From the NCBI GenBank assembly GCA_022559985.1, contig JAFJTR010000053.1, forward strand, positions 1 to 64,000: a DNA stretch of 64,000 nucleotides, written 5' to 3'. Position numbers and translations under genes: made by a program. Source of the stretch: Parastagonospora avenae f. sp. tritici 18332-5 (taxonomy: Eukaryota; Ascomycota; Dothideomycetes; Pleosporales; Phaeosphaeriaceae). Position 1 is the stretch's first letter. The number at the start of each line of letters is the position of its first letter. The notes beneath the pieces were generated by a model. The model saw only the letters and a program-made list of their open reading frames with translations. It ran no database searches and was not told the DNA's origin. Of this stretch, positions 1 to 11,411 are shown in pieces.

Positions 1-46
1 GGGAAAAGGGGAAACAACAGGGGTATTCCATGCAGCAAAAAATGAA

Positions 47-125
47 GGGGGGGGATTGAAAAGCAGCATTTGCCCCCGCCCCACATGTTGCAATCCCCCC
101 CCCCCCCCCCCCCCCCCCTCCCCCC
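47..125. repeat. Poly-G and poly-C homopolymer tracts
   Basis: A run of eight G (47-54) is followed by a run of 24 C (95-118), a single T and six more C (120-125). Runs this long in a fungal nuclear genome are slippage-prone and often sit at assembly weak points. The C-run could form an i-motif and its complement a G-quadruplex, but no role is implied by the sequence alone. Confidence 0.9.
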
Positions 126-1465
126 AATCTGCAGGGATGACGGCGCAGAGACAGCACCAGCTACATACATGACGCTACCAACGTTACTTGAGAAAGAAGT
201 CCGAGCCGCCTGACGCTTGGATGTCCGCAGGGTCGATATCGGCGACACACCGGATCTCAGATGCGGCGTCGGGGCCACAATGGTGGAGTTTGAAAGACTA
301 GGATACCCAGGGGATTCAGCAGCAGGGCGACCCCACGATCGCTTGGATGCATCTACATCCGATGGAGAGACTGCTTTGGTGCTATACTTGCCCTCATACA
401 CACTACGACTCAACGCTTAATACGATAATGGATATTTGAATTTCTCACACCTCCGCGCTTCTGTTTCCCGAACGTTTCCCATTGACCTCACGATTGCATG
501 AGCGGAAATGAAACAGCCTTGCCCAGCCCCACCATGGCATGCTCATCTAGCACACGCCGAGTAGAACAATGTCTTGGACGCCAGCAATGCGCTGCGCAAA
601 GCCAATTCCAGCCCGCGACCAACCGCTGCACAGAAGAACGGGCAAGTCGAAGCATTGCAGGCTCGGTCATGGAATATTCTGTGGATCCGTCATCTTCCAC
701 GAGGCAAGCTAAACTGAATGTAACAAGGGTGCGGCTCCGACCCTATACGGGCCTCATCCAAATCTCTTTCCAAACCGCCCGAGATCGAGCCCATATTTGC
801 CGACCCGTTGGCTACGATTGCAAGCGCGAGCACGAGCTCAATTTCAGGACTTAGCTCGGAAGCGCCTTAGCAGGCGCTGAAACAACGCGATGTCAAATCA
901 CACGACCAAACAGCTCTCCCAAACCAAGATCCTCATTGCTACCAAAAAGTGGATACGGATACAATTACAGATAAATTTATGGTACACCGGACGACGAGGA
1001 TGGGGGACAAATTGACCGAAGTGCTACAGCGGCAACAAGCAAGCGGACACTTCGCAGAATCCGACCGCCGAACTGCCGAGGCCAGCAGAAAATCCTCTTC
1101 TTGGAAGAAGAGGGCGTGCGTTGCGAGTGCGCGTGCGCTCGTCCCGCCTCTTCCGAGAACATGGTTCCTGGCATTTCGTGGCTAGGTGGCCAATCGCTTG
1201 CGGAAGCTGAACCGGCTCGACTGCCAACCCAACGTCAAAACGAGCAATCCTGCCGCATTCGGTGGACCTTTCCCTGCTCACCGCATCATCATCGTCGTTG
1301 GTCCACTCGCAATCGTGATGCGGCCTCTGCACCCGGGAGCGAATCGCTAATGCAACCGAGCCGAGCACTCTGGCGACGCTGCACTGCCCTGGAAGACGAA
1401 GCCGTTGGGCAGCATGAACTTTGGTATACTACGGTTCCATTGCTAAGCTGCGACACACCATCCTA
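126..1465. other. Intergenic, no recognisable gene
   Basis: Several open frames of 60-120 codons exist on both strands, but none shows a domain, a consistent splice pattern or a recognisable family, and they overlap one another. A perfect 6-bp inverted repeat (AGCGCC/GGCGCT, 861-878) is present. The stretch next to 1466 is the 3' flank of the oxygenase gene. Confidence 0.6.
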
Positions 1466-3089
1466 CTAGGTCGCAGCTGCTACGGCCGCAGCTTGTTGCG
1501 CGCGTATCTGCTTCAGCAACTCTGGATACCAGCGCTCGCCAACGTCTGGATGGCTCTTGACGCGGTTCATCAGCGTAGCTTCGCCGAGATGTCCCCACCG
1601 CCCTTTGACGAATGTGAACTCGACATCGTCCTTGCGGGCCTTGCGGGCCTGATCTCGCAGCCTTAGCACGTCGGCAGGCACGTCCATCGCTTCAAATTGC
1701 GCGTCGTAGCTCTGCCCTTGGAAGAACGGAACTGAGAATCGCGCTCCTTCGCCCTTGCGCGGACTCAGTACGCGATGTGTTGTCGAGGCGCATACGCCGT
1801 CGGTCAAGGCCTCCATGCCTTGCCCGATCGCTACGACGAGTGTGCCATCAATGGGCTTACAGTCTATCCATTCACCCTTCGCATTTTGCGCCTGAAGCCC
1901 CTTATGGTTGCTTGCTTGCAGAAGGTAGCTGGTGAGCATGCTGTCCTTGTGTGGCCCCACGCCTTGGCGTTCGATCTCCCATTTCTTGCGGTCTATCACG
2001 CTCGCATTCGGTGGCAGATCAGGCACGTCTACTTCAGGATACTGAACTATCTTCAGCTTGTGCTGCTGATCCGAGTCGAAGAATTTGTCGAACGCATTCG
2101 ATTGAAGCCCAATCGCTTCAGCGATCAGGGAGGTGAACAAGGTCGAGATATGCGCCATGCGTCGCATGTAGTCTTCGTATACAGGTCGAAAGTTCGGGAG
2201 GTATTTTTTCGACGGCCATTGATTTGGTGCTAAGAGATTGTGGTAGAGCGGTGCCTCTGGTCCTGGCACCGGGTGGGGTGTCGAAAGATCCAGTTGTTCG
2301 CGGTGGTCGGGGTTCAACGCTGTCGTCTCGTTGTCGAGCTTGAGGTTGTGGTCAGTTCACTGAATCGACGAAAAAAGGAAATCGTAATGACAGGCGCTGG
2401 CAACATGATTGTGTTTTCGTACTGCATGTTCTCACCTACGACGTAAAGCGACCAGGGTGCCCGGAGCTATACACGGGGCCTTGCTGTCACAATTGAAGCG
2501 TGGTGATACTGTGTGGAGCTTCAGGCTATCCTATCAGATACCCTTGTTACTTTTCGTCGTAGTTGACAATCTGCAGTACATTGGGATGTACCCGGCTGCA
2601 TTTTTTCGTTTGGGGGAGCATTGTTCTCACGTCTTACGACGCTTTATGCCTTTCTTTTCTTCTTGCATGTCTGGATCTTCCAGCAATTTCGTCTCTTTCG
2701 GGCATAGCGATAGACCGCCCATGATGTTTCTTCTCTCCAGCATAGCCATAGATCGATTACAAAACGCCTTTACACTCTTACTCTCGACCATGCCGTCGCC
2801 CAATACACTGAAAATAGTCACTCACCCTACTCCAGCCGAGAAAGCTCTTCTCGTTCTTCATTTCGATTCTCTCTTTCTCAACCTGCGGCAGCTCCTTGAA
2901 GAAACCCTGACATTCTCTGATGACATCCTTGATCAACTGATCCGACAGACCCGTTTCAGATAGATACAGGAACCCCACGTTCAACAACGCATGCCGCAAG
3001 TCTTCAAGGAACTTTGGCTTGGTAGCCGGGTCTAGAGCACGGGAGAGCGGGAGGATAGGGATCGTATCGAATGTTTGAGTCTCCGCCAT
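1466..3089 (-). CDS. 2-oxoglutarate/Fe(II)-dependent oxygenase (isopenicillin N synthase-like)
   Basis: Likely a soluble non-heme iron dioxygenase of the DIOX_N plus 2OG-FeII_Oxy family; the substrate is unknown. Two exons give about 378 residues, normal for the family. Exon 1 (3089-2826) carries the N-terminal domain and ends in GWSR before a GTGAGT donor. Exon 2 (2338-1466) continues as LDNETTALNPDHREQ, the expected family sequence. The iron triad is present: His218 and Asp220 in GPHKDS and His276 in TTHRV, with the 2-oxoglutarate-binding Arg288-x-Ser290 in ARFSV. The inferred intron (2339-2825, 487 nt) is far longer than the 45-70 nt of its neighbours. The start ATG at 3089 gives a conventional N-terminus beginning MAETQTFDTIPI. 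Fungal relatives act in secondary metabolism or in flavone-type hydroxylation, but no biosynthetic cluster surrounds this gene. The exon-2 start is inferred from family similarity. Confidence 0.85.
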
Positions 3090-5426
3090 TGCATGCGATG
3101 CTCACTAATCTTTTGGAAGAGGATGCTGCCTGGTGAAAGCAAGTTTTGGGTACTAAAACGTTTATCGGCTGTCGTCGTCGTCGTTGTTCGATATCGATTT
3201 TCAACGTGTCGATGCGGGGTTTGGGTTCGGGTATTGCGCAATACAGCGGGGCAGTTTGCGCAATGACAGCTTCCCTGCGCTCACATCTGATGTCGCTCGG
3301 GACAGCCTGTACAGGTTTGCGATGCAAGCGAGCTGGTTTCTCCATGCCACGCTTCACGCTGCGACATTGCCCCGAAAGTCCGCTCAATATGTTGCTAACC
3401 ACTTGAATGCCAGCCCGACGGCCGTGAGCTTCAGCCCTGTAATGAGGACCACTGAAAGTGCTCCAAGAAGGAACAACATACTTTATTGCTTCTGTTTCGA
3501 GTTAAATCTGTCTGCAAGAGGAGGAGCGTTTTAAACATAGTTTGAAACTTCAGTCACTGCAGATGGCGGCTTGTCTCTTGTACTCGCGGGCCTGCACACC
3601 GTAAACCTGCTGTCTTCCGCCTCACTTGTGGTTTCTCCGGGTTGATCCCCACACACTGCTCCACACTCCTACGTACACCGCGATCTAGTAACAGCCTCAC
3701 TTGCGATCTTGTGAGGCTCGAACGCGGGAAGACGTCCGCGTGAGAGATGATGGCGTTCACGTGAGTTCTGAGGTCGTGCACGTGACACTCGAAGTCCTTC
3801 ACCGCAAGTCATCTCAAGTAAGTGCCCCGAGCTCTCCACGCCCATGTCCGCTGACTGATAGCTGACTACACAAGAGTCCGTAGATCCTTCTCTCCAGCCC
3901 CACTGTCACCCCAATCAAGCAAGAGCCCACAATTCGGTGTGAAAGGTCCCAGCGAGCTCCACTGCATCTGCATGAAAGGGGACTCTCTCCGCACACGCCC
4001 ACGACTTGAAACACAGTCGAAGCTGACTGATCGCTGACAGCGAAGAGAGCGAACGTGTGGATATCGTACCCACCTGAAGGAAGAGGGAACTTTCCGTGGC
4101 GAAAGCCGCGGGTCCACTGCGTACTTCCGCACGTGCATGCGCCGTTACAGCATCAAAGTCCTGATCTCCACACTGTCAGCTGTTGACACTTTGACAGGCG
4201 ACAGGGAACTAGGGGGTTAGGAGCTGCAAGATCGAAAAAAGCCGGGTGACACAGCAGCGATCGCTACCAAAGCTCTCCCAAGTGCAATGCCCTGAGGCTA
4301 CAGTTGCAGATTCGCTTACTACGCGAAGCAGTGCCCAACGATCTACACTACAGCCTACCTACCTGCTCCCTATACCCTTAATTCCAACACACTCTCCGAT
4401 GTCGCCCTACTCCCAACACATCGCACCCCCCTCAACTCACCGCCAAAACCGCCGTGCATGCAAGACATGCGCCCCAGCGGATACACACCCGGTATCCGCA
4501 GCACTCACGGGGGCCGGGGTGCGCATCCCTCCTCCTACCAAGGCCTGACTTTCCAACTCCTTCCCCAGGATGCTAGACGATCTTGCATCGGGGAATCTGC
4601 TTCGCATCCCGGATACCGCCTTGCCCTCGCGTCGAGAACACGTCTTCGGTGCAGCGTCGAACCCCATCTTCGGGGCATCTCGAAGCGCGCGCATTGCGAA
4701 CCGCCGTGCGCTTGGCCCAATATACCGCCCGGCATAACTCGTCCGCCTGACGTGACGTGACGCGACGTGACTACTCGGGAATGGTATAAGCGATCGGCTC
4801 GACCCGAGCTATTACCTACCTACATAGGTACATGTATGCAAAGCAAAGCATATCAGTTCATCTGATATACCCATGTATACAATATCACCGGCAAGTTAAG
4901 ACTGTAAACATACGATGAGAAGCCTCCGGCTCGGGCCTACGCAATGCCTTGGGCGTTCGGCGCTCGTTTCACGTCTCAACGGCCGGAGGTCTACTGGGGC
5001 AAGGGGAGGTGTTGGTATAGGCACCGGGCATGCAAGTGGGTTCTATACAGTGCGGTATAATATGATGGGCAGTGTCAAGGGGCGGTGATGGGCGACATGC
5101 ATGCGGGTACATGCGCCAGCAAGGCTTGAACAACTCAGAACTGAGGATACAGCCGCCGCTTGGCAGAAGAGTAGGGCCGCCGGATGGTTACATCCACACG
5201 ACTGATGTAACGAAATAATAACACCTGTGGACAATTCTTCATCTGGACATTGATTGCCTATTCGGAAGAAGCTAGCTACCTTATCATTGGAAGCGCGGTC
5301 ATGGTATGCAAAAGGTAAGACCGCGATGACTATAAAAAAATCTGTGTGGATCTGCTTCCATATCCCAATATCATGCATGTGATATTGATGTCGTTTACCT
5401 CGTACCTCGTCATGAATATGCTCGGT
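3090..5426. other. 2.3 kb intergenic stretch without a supported gene
   Basis: Only short overlapping frames without domains are present. It must include the promoter of the oxygenase gene. Visible structure: a 17-bp direct repeat with one mismatch (GCTGACTGATAGCTGAC at 3850 and GCTGACTGATCGCTGAC at 4022) and a TGACG tandem array at 4748-4771, listed separately. Confidence 0.6.
4748..4771. promoter_or_regulatory. Tandem TGACG pentamers (CRE/bZIP half-site-like)
   Basis: Four to five head-to-tail copies of TGACG, one varied to CGACG, lie in the 3.1-5.4 kb gap. TGACG is the half-site of cAMP-response-element-type bZIP proteins, so this could be a binding cluster. It could equally be a simple repeat, and it is not close to an identified start codon. 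Confidence 0.25.
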
Positions 5427-7046
5427 CTATCTCTTCTCAGTAGGGTAGTAGGCCGGCTGACCCTCGAGCGACTCTCCAACACCGGTGCGGTAGGTGGGCG
5501 GCGCTACATTGCCGAAAGCGACCTCTCCGCCAGGTGCAGTACCTGCAGCACTCGGGGCATAGTTTGCGTTGCTTGCGCCGAGCTTCGGGTTGAGGTCCGT
5601 CGGATCCACAGCACCTCCATCGCCTCCACCTACCATGACAGTTTGCTCGTTGCCCTTCTTGTCCTTGACCTTGCCAACGACCATGCCCTTAGCAACTGAC
5701 TTGATGATAGCTCTTCGGCTCACCCCGGTAACGTCGATGTAGACGAGACCAACATTCTTCACACCGCCTGCAAGATCGCTGGTAATGCTGCCTGCCTCGG
5801 CGCCGTACTTGTGTCCGACAGCTGCGCTGGCTGCTGCACCTCCATGGGTGAGAATGTTCTTGCCAGAGTAGGAGATGCCGTCTGCGATCGTTGAGAATGC
5901 AATCAACGACTTGTTGAGCAGGCCCGGTTTGTACTTGTCGTTGGGCGTACCGTCTGGGTTGACGCTCTTCGCATGGGTCTTCTTGTGTCCTGCCAAACCG
6001 GCTGCAGCGTTCTGCGCGTACTTTGTGAGCTGACCGACAGTCTTCGCAGAGTAGCCAGCCACGCCAGTTGTGAGGGTGTTGATCTTGCGGACGCGCTCGT
6101 GGGTTGCAGGCTGGAAGACCATGGGCTGGTCGTTTGGCCTTGTCTTCGCCATGAAGTTCTCGGCTCCCTTGACCATCATGTTACTGATGTAGCTGGAGCC
6201 GGTGACAATGAGTCGCGAGGCCGCTGCTGAGTTCTGTACAAGACCAGAGTCTTTGTATGCGGGATGGCGGGCCATGTCGAGGTAGTCGTCTTCGAGCGGT
6301 CGGATGTTGATTCTCTTACCATCAGCAGAGACCACAATCTCGACGGGGTCTGATCCTGCGTTAGTATGAGTGACCGAACGCGCAAAAAGACTGGACAAGC
6401 AACACTTACTCTTGGAGCCCTGCTGCAACCTGGGGTCTTCGATAATCTGTGCACCCTCGGCCAGCTCGCCCACCACGCTGCCGTTCTCCTCGTCGACCAG
6501 CACCACCTCGCCATGCTTGACCTTGCTCGAGCCTGCATAGGCCTCACCGGGCGCGTAGTCCTGGGGATTGTACGACTTCAGGCCGCCTTTGCTCTTGTCG
6601 TGTTGCGGTGCCTGGGCGCGCTCGAGGAAGGCTGTACATTGCGCCAAGATGGTCTCAAAGGTGTCAATGTCCTCTTGCGTCACCGAGTCTGGACCCTTGC
6701 CAAGCGAGGGGAACTCTATCCTTGTGAAGGCGCCGCTCTCTGGGCCCAAGTCCCATCGCGGAATGAGGTAGCTCCGCGGCGGCTGGTGGTAGATCTGTGT
6801 GGTGGCGGGGAGAGGGAGGTCGAGCTCTGGGGGCAGATTGAGGTGCAGGTAGAAGTCCTCTTCGGGCGCTTCGTTCTGGCCGCGCGTGTTGCTGAGGTCT
6901 GCGAATGGCGAGTTGGTGGGGACCATCAACAGCGACAGCGTCTGCGGGCCTGAGGGTGTGAGCGAGGACTCTTCGCCCTGCTGGATGTGGTAGGCCTTGA
7001 TGCCGCCAATTGTGTACAGAAGTCGGGGATCGCCATGGCCGCTCAT
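5427..7046 (-). CDS. Spartin-like senescence-domain protein
   Basis: Fungal relative of spartin/senescence proteins, which associate with lipid droplets and membranes; a role in lipid-droplet turnover is inferred from the family. The N-terminal half (residues 1 to about 240) starts MSGHGDPRLLYTIGGIKAYH. The C-terminal half is a glycine/alanine-rich senescence domain with repeated small-residue helices (roughly residues 260-470), and a low-complexity Pro/Gly tail follows. The frame is open across 539 codons, but an intron is clear at 6356-6409: donor A|GTAAGT, branch CTAAC, acceptor GCAG, 54 nt. Splicing gives GSKRSDPVEIVVS and 521 residues. Because the intron is a multiple of three with no stop, retention would add 18 residues. 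It is transcribed divergently from whatever lies at 7.4-8.4 kb. Confidence 0.85.
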   Translation of the reverse strand: MSGHGDPRLLYTIGGIKAYHIQQGEESSLTPSGPQTLSLLMVPTNSPFADLSNTRGQNEAPEEDFYLHLNLPPELDLPLPATTQIYHQPPRSYLIPRWDLGPESGAFTRIEFPSLGKGPDSVTQEDIDTFETILAQCTAFLERAQAPQHDKSKGGLKSYNPQDYAPGEAYAGSSKVKHGEVVLVDEENGSVVGELAEGAQIIEDPRLQQGSKSKCCLSSLFARSVTHTNAGSDPVEIVVSADGKRINIRPLEDDYLDMARHPAYKDSGLVQNSAAASRLIVTGSSYISNMMVKGAENFMAKTRPNDQPMVFQPATHERVRKINTLTTGVAGYSAKTVGQLTKYAQNAAAGLAGHKKTHAKSVNPDGTPNDKYKPGLLNKSLIAFSTIADGISYSGKNILTHGGAAASAAVGHKYGAEAGSITSDLAGGVKNVGLVYIDVTGVSRRAIIKSVAKGMVVGKVKDKKGNEQTVMVGGGDGGAVDPTDLNPKLGASNANYAPSAAGTAPGGEVAFGNVAPPTYRTGVGESLEGQPAYYPTEKR

Positions 7047-7625
7047 ACTGGCAGACTTCGCCTTCGCGGGGTATCGGGACCGAGTGAAGTCGAGGAAGCG
7101 GGCGTGAGGAGAGAGCGCAGGTGTCTATCAGGAGGTTGCAATAATGAGGAAGAGGGGTATCGTCTATTTTTACGCAGCGGACGTGGTAGTCGACGTCTTT
7201 TTATGGCGTGCGACTGAGAGCGAGCCAAGATGCCCATTCTGTAACAACCTGCCTGCTGCTGCGCGCTTAACGTTACGTCAGTACCCCATGTCCCACGCGC
7301 CTTCCTTCTGGGAATGACGAAGCCGCAACTGAGCCACAGCGCTGCGCCACACTCACCCACTCTGTCTCACCCTCTCACATGCTCACCAACGTGCCTCTGC
7401 CATGTCGATCAAGAGCCATCTGGAAACACGTCGGCCATTTCCAGCAGCCACCAAGAAGTTGACAACTCTCAATGTGCCGCACTGTTGCGTATTGCGCCGC
7501 GTCACCATCGCGGTCGCCAACCACCTCAACTGATTTATCACACCAACTCGGCTGCATGGCGGTAATACAACACCTGGGGAGGATTATATCTCGTAAAAGT
7601 TGCTTCCTGCATCTAAGGTTGGCGT
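7047..7625. other. Upstream region of the spartin-like gene
   Basis: This contains the spartin-like gene's promoter and pyrimidine-rich segments (around 7340-7390). Overlapping short frames have no recognisable product. Confidence 0.5.
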
Positions 7626-8420
7626 GTGCTACAGCCTGTGCTGGTACACAATACGGACTTCAACCAGTTCGTCGCTTTCAAGGATCTGGTACCGGGCGAT
7701 GCGCGCAACTTCAAGTTTCTCACGCTCTTCCCTGAACTTCTTTCCCGAAGCTCAAAATTTGCCCACATGAAGATCACGCTCAAAGTTCGCACTACCACAA
7801 AGACTACCCTGGAACAAGTGCGTATCGACATCAAAGCTTGTTATGCCTCATTCGTCACGAGCACTTCGGAAGAAAGATATCCATCGAAATCGCCCTACCG
7901 TCTCCAAGAGATGGCGGCATGTACGAGAAAGTCGCCATGGTGTCTCCCCAGGACTTGCAGAAGAGAGCGTTCCTACTTCTCTTCGACGTCTTGACCAGTT
8001 CGTCGATTGAGCTGGATGAAGTCAGCAGAGATTGCCCATCAATCTGGATCAATGGACGAGGTACTCTGCTTGAGGCATCATATCCTGATCATCCTTCGAC
8101 TCCCAGACTCTTGGTGGCAAATCGTCATGCTCGACTGAGCCAAGAGGAGGTCGACACAAGAGGCTATCGAATGGGGGCTGCGGTTTGGGATTCGTGTGGA
8201 TACATTCCACGGTCCTTCGAACGAACAAAACACCACTATCCCCTGCGGGTGTTGTGGAAGGACCTTCAGCGTTACCACTGGAGTGATCACCGCATCAGGC
8301 GCCCTCGAGTCCGCTCTGAGTTCACCACAATGTACGGTGACTCTGAATGATGTAAATGCCAGAAATGGTAGGGAGGCCAGATGGCCCCGGCTACGCAGGC
8401 CAAGTGACTTGTGGGCATAA
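7626..8420 (+). pseudogene. Doubtful decayed protein-coding gene, unknown family
   Basis: Three consecutive open segments look protein-like but lie in different frames: 7626-7835 (containing NFKFLTLFPELL), 7838-8205 (containing RKISIEIALPSPRDGG and FLLLFDVLTSSSIELDE) and 8205-8420 (containing PCGCCGRTFSVTTG). A donor-like CAA|GTGCGT at the first junction may mark a short intron, but the second change of frame has no splice signal. No ATG opens the first segment. I do not recognise a family; a Cys pair (CGCC) is the only motif. It could be a frameshifted lineage-specific gene or chance open frames. Confidence 0.33.
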
Positions 8421-8524
8421 AAATGGTTCGTGTATGATAGCAAGGGTATGTTGGCGAAGCAAATCGATGGACATAGGTTTTACATCAGTAAATACACACT
8501 GTCATATATTTGCACTGAGGTGAC

Positions 8525-9710
8525 CTATACCACCCTTCTCCTCGTGAACCTCACACTCCTCACCTCAAATGCATTCTCTCGTAGACACCACGCAGCATTA
8601 TCTCCCATCTTCTTCCCGCTCCGACTCCAACTACTCACCCACACCTCTCCATCCCACACCAACTCCCAAACCCCCCCATCCAACCCAAACCTCCACGTCT
8701 TCGCCGCCTCCACAACATCATTCAACTGCCCTTTCTTACTCGCGAACTTCTCCAGCACCATCTCAAAGCCCCGAAGATCCGGCATTTGCGCAATTGTCTT
8801 CGCCCAGCCCACATCACGCTTGACCTCTGGATGCCGACCCGCACGACGAGACTCAGCGAGTGCGCATATGCGCGACGCTGTCGGACGCCGAGGATGATCA
8901 GCGCTTCCATCGCCGACACTCGAATCGAGGGCAAGATGTGAGAGTTCATCGGTGCTGTTGGGGTCGTCTGTCCACGTCCACCAATCTGCATGGTGCATGC
9001 GAAGTGTCAAGTGCGTGATGGGCTTCGCGGTCGTGACGCGCATAGCGGAATTCCACGGCGGCGGGCGCGATTCGGAGCACATATTCTGCTTACCGAGGAT
9101 GTGCGAGAGGAAACGGCGCTCATACCCTTTTTCCGCAGGGATCAGTGCGCAGTCGTGTATACTCATACCGTTCCAAGGGGTGACTTTCGCCGTAGCTGTT
9201 GTACGAGCGTGGAGCGACGTAGACGCCGGTGTGGCGTGCGGCGGGCTGTAAATGCTGGAGTTGCTCGTGCAGGTCGCGGTCTTCGAGCTCGAATTGTTTG
9301 ATGGACATGTCGAGGTGTTGGATTAGGCCGAGCTGCCATGGGAGCAATCTTTCTAGATGGATGCCTGCGGGTCCTCGTTCGGCGGGTCGGCCGCTGGCGT
9401 GTGAGTTAATTGAGAGCGGGAGGGTCCATGTTTCCAAGTAGACTGCGCGACATGTTTGCAGCAGGGTCGTGGCGATGTCGCAGGTCATGACCTTACTCTC
9501 AGGGGAGCCGCGGGGAGCTAGAGGCTTCAAAAGGCTTGCGATAGATTTCGATTTGGTGCCCACGTCTGTGAGAGCGAATTCGAAGATGAGAGTCCTGATT
9601 TCTATGGGGAGTCTGGTGAACAGTGGGCATTGATCCTGCGTTCTGACGAGTTCGTTCTCGATGTTCCAGGCGAGTGGCTCGACGCAGCGGCCATAGTAGC
9701 TACATGGCAT
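8525..9710 (-). pseudogene. F-box-like lineage-specific gene split by one frameshift
   Basis: The first frame (9710 to about 9130) begins MPCSYYGRCVEPLAWN and has the F-box-like start FTRLPIEIRTLIFEFAL (about residues 31-47), then TTLLQTCRAVYLETW. It breaks down around HPLERYEYT. The second frame (about 9160-8525) picks up with ALIPAEKGYERRFLSHIL and continues through LTLRMHHADWWTWTDDP to a C-terminus with WELVWDGEVW. The two frames overlap and differ by one nucleotide near 9140-9160. Candidate GT donors there do not restore phase with any AG, so a 1-nt indel fits better than an intron. The whole would be about 390 residues, like many Dothideomycete 2EXR/F-box-like proteins. Either a recent pseudogene or a sequencing error; the rest of both frames looks conserved. 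Confidence 0.65.
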
Positions 9711-10322
9711 GTGGCGCAGCTACAAATGACTTTGTCTTGGTTGGTGCCACAGCTGCAACTATACTTTGCTTGCTGCTTGGTGTCAGCTCAAGCTTAGCGT
9801 ATGGCCGGTGAGTTCAACTTACGCAACTGCCATGAACAAGCGACTTCTGATTCTGCTGCAAGCTCGAAGGTCTACGTGGAGGCAATGGAGGAGGTCCAGC
9901 GCATCGCGACTCGGGAAGTACCATCATGAATGTGTGCTCGAGGTTATTCGCGGCGACTGGTAAAGTGGCGCCAATTACTTGTATGCTAGGTAATTGATCC
10001 AGGTAATGTCGCTTCAAAGAAAAGAGAGAGAGGGAGAGGCGTGGTGTAAGATGGAGTTGCGAGAAGGTTGCACGCACAGGCGTGCTGTCTGCCTAATCCC
10101 AGCCTTGACCGCTTCCGGAAGACAAGATGAGTAGCAAACGAGCACAACGGTGACACCCGACGGGCGGAATATTATCAGCCCTGGCGCTAAGGTTGCGGGA
10201 AAATTTGGAAAATGTCAGCTTCGTACTCTTGTGTCCTAAGATTTATGTTCTAGTAGTTTGCTACAAATACAGGTCCCACTTATCTTTGTGAGACTGATAC
10301 GATCTCCTGGAGGTGTGCACTA
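9711..10322. other. Intergenic with a GA-rich tract
   Basis: This is the upstream region of the F-box-like gene and the 3' flank of the Kelch gene. A purine tract (about 10014-10038, AGAGAGAGAGGGAGAGG) is the only visible structure. No supported gene. Confidence 0.55.
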
Positions 10323-11411
10323 CTAGAATGACAGGAGCCAGACGTCCGAGAGGCGCTCATTGCCCTCTCCTAATCCGCCATGCACGACGATGCTATCGTT
10401 ACCTTCAGACTTCTTGACAACGTCTGCATCAAACCAGCCACGCGGATGAGGAACACCATCTGGACCTTCAGGATGCAGCTGTGTCCACCACCTTTCGCTG
10501 ATGTCGTAGATCCAAACGTCACTGAGCATCTTGCCTGCGCCAGCGTGTCCTAGAGAAGAGGGATCGTGCTCGCCAAAAAGTGTCAAGATCTTGTCCTTCG
10601 CCGCTAGTCGTACTGGTAACAGGACACATACACTCCGCGCTTCGGGTCCGTCGTTTCCATCAGCTGTGAACGTCTCGCTGGACCAGGAGTTGGCTGCGAT
10701 GTCGAAGACGTCGACGCTGCCACCTTGCTCGGTTTCACCGTCGAAGCCATTCATCCGGTAGAGCTTGCCGTTGCTGTATGCTATTGAAGCGCCTCCTCGT
10801 GGTGGTCCTGGAGCGTCAGAAAGTTGCGTCCAAGTGTGCTCAGAGAGATTGAATTTCCAGAGATCGGACAAGCGTCCCTTCTCAGGGCAACCGGCGTGAA
10901 TGTAGACGTCCGACTTGCCATCAGTCGTCGAGCAGTGATAGCTTCTCGCTGGCGGGTATGGTTTGGAAGTGTCTGCTGGCTTCAGGGGTGACCATGAGGA
11001 GCTGCTGGGGTCGAACGCCCATAAAGCGCCCTCCTCTTCAATGGGTGCCATATCAGTGCCTCCACGCCCAGAGAAGAGGTACATCTTGCCATCGGCAACT
11101 GCAGAGGCGCTCCCTACGCGGGGACTTGGTGCTGAAGGCGAATGAGTCTGGAGATCTGGTGCATCTGCATTGGGTTTAGCCCAAGAACCATGTTAGGCAG
11201 GTGCAATAGTGGAAGTACCAGGCTTCAGCGACAAGACGTCAATTTTGTCGTCCACCGGTTGACGAGGTAGTACTTCACCACCAAAAATGCATACTCTGTT
11301 GTCAATAACTGACACGGCTTGCGATGAGCGTCGAAGTCGGTCGGTGTCAAGCACACGCGTCCAGGTGCCCTTGAGCGTGCTGATGGGCATTCTCAAACCT
11401 TTGGGTGGCAT
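10323..11411 (-). CDS. Kelch-repeat protein
   Basis: Cytosolic beta-propeller protein of Kelch type; the partner is unknown. Exon 1 is 11411-11219 and exon 2 is 11164-10323, with an intron at 11165-11218 (54 nt, GTACTT...GCAG, phase 1), giving about 344 residues. Kelch blades are recognisable by repeated VCIFGGE, MYLFSGRGG, YIHAGCPEKGRLSDLW, LYRMNGFDGE, LTLFGEH...LSDVWIYD and IVVHGGLGEGNERLSDVW, about six blades covering almost the whole protein. Diglycine plus DxW/DVW spacing is typical. No signal peptide or BTB domain is present. Fungal single-domain Kelch proteins resemble plant nitrile-specifier and Tea1-like propellers, but a specific function cannot be assigned. It shares a 253-bp divergent promoter with the coilin-like gene. 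Confidence 0.85.

Noticed and set aside
498..854. 118-codon open frame
   Set aside because: No domain, overlapping frames on both strands, no splice or context support.
3850..4038. 17-bp direct repeat as a transposon footprint
   Set aside because: Only the 17 bp match; no flanking similarity or terminal repeats were found.
10323..11411. Kelch protein as a second galactose oxidase
   Set aside because: It lacks a signal peptide, the catalytic Cys/Tyr pair and the DUF1929 domain.
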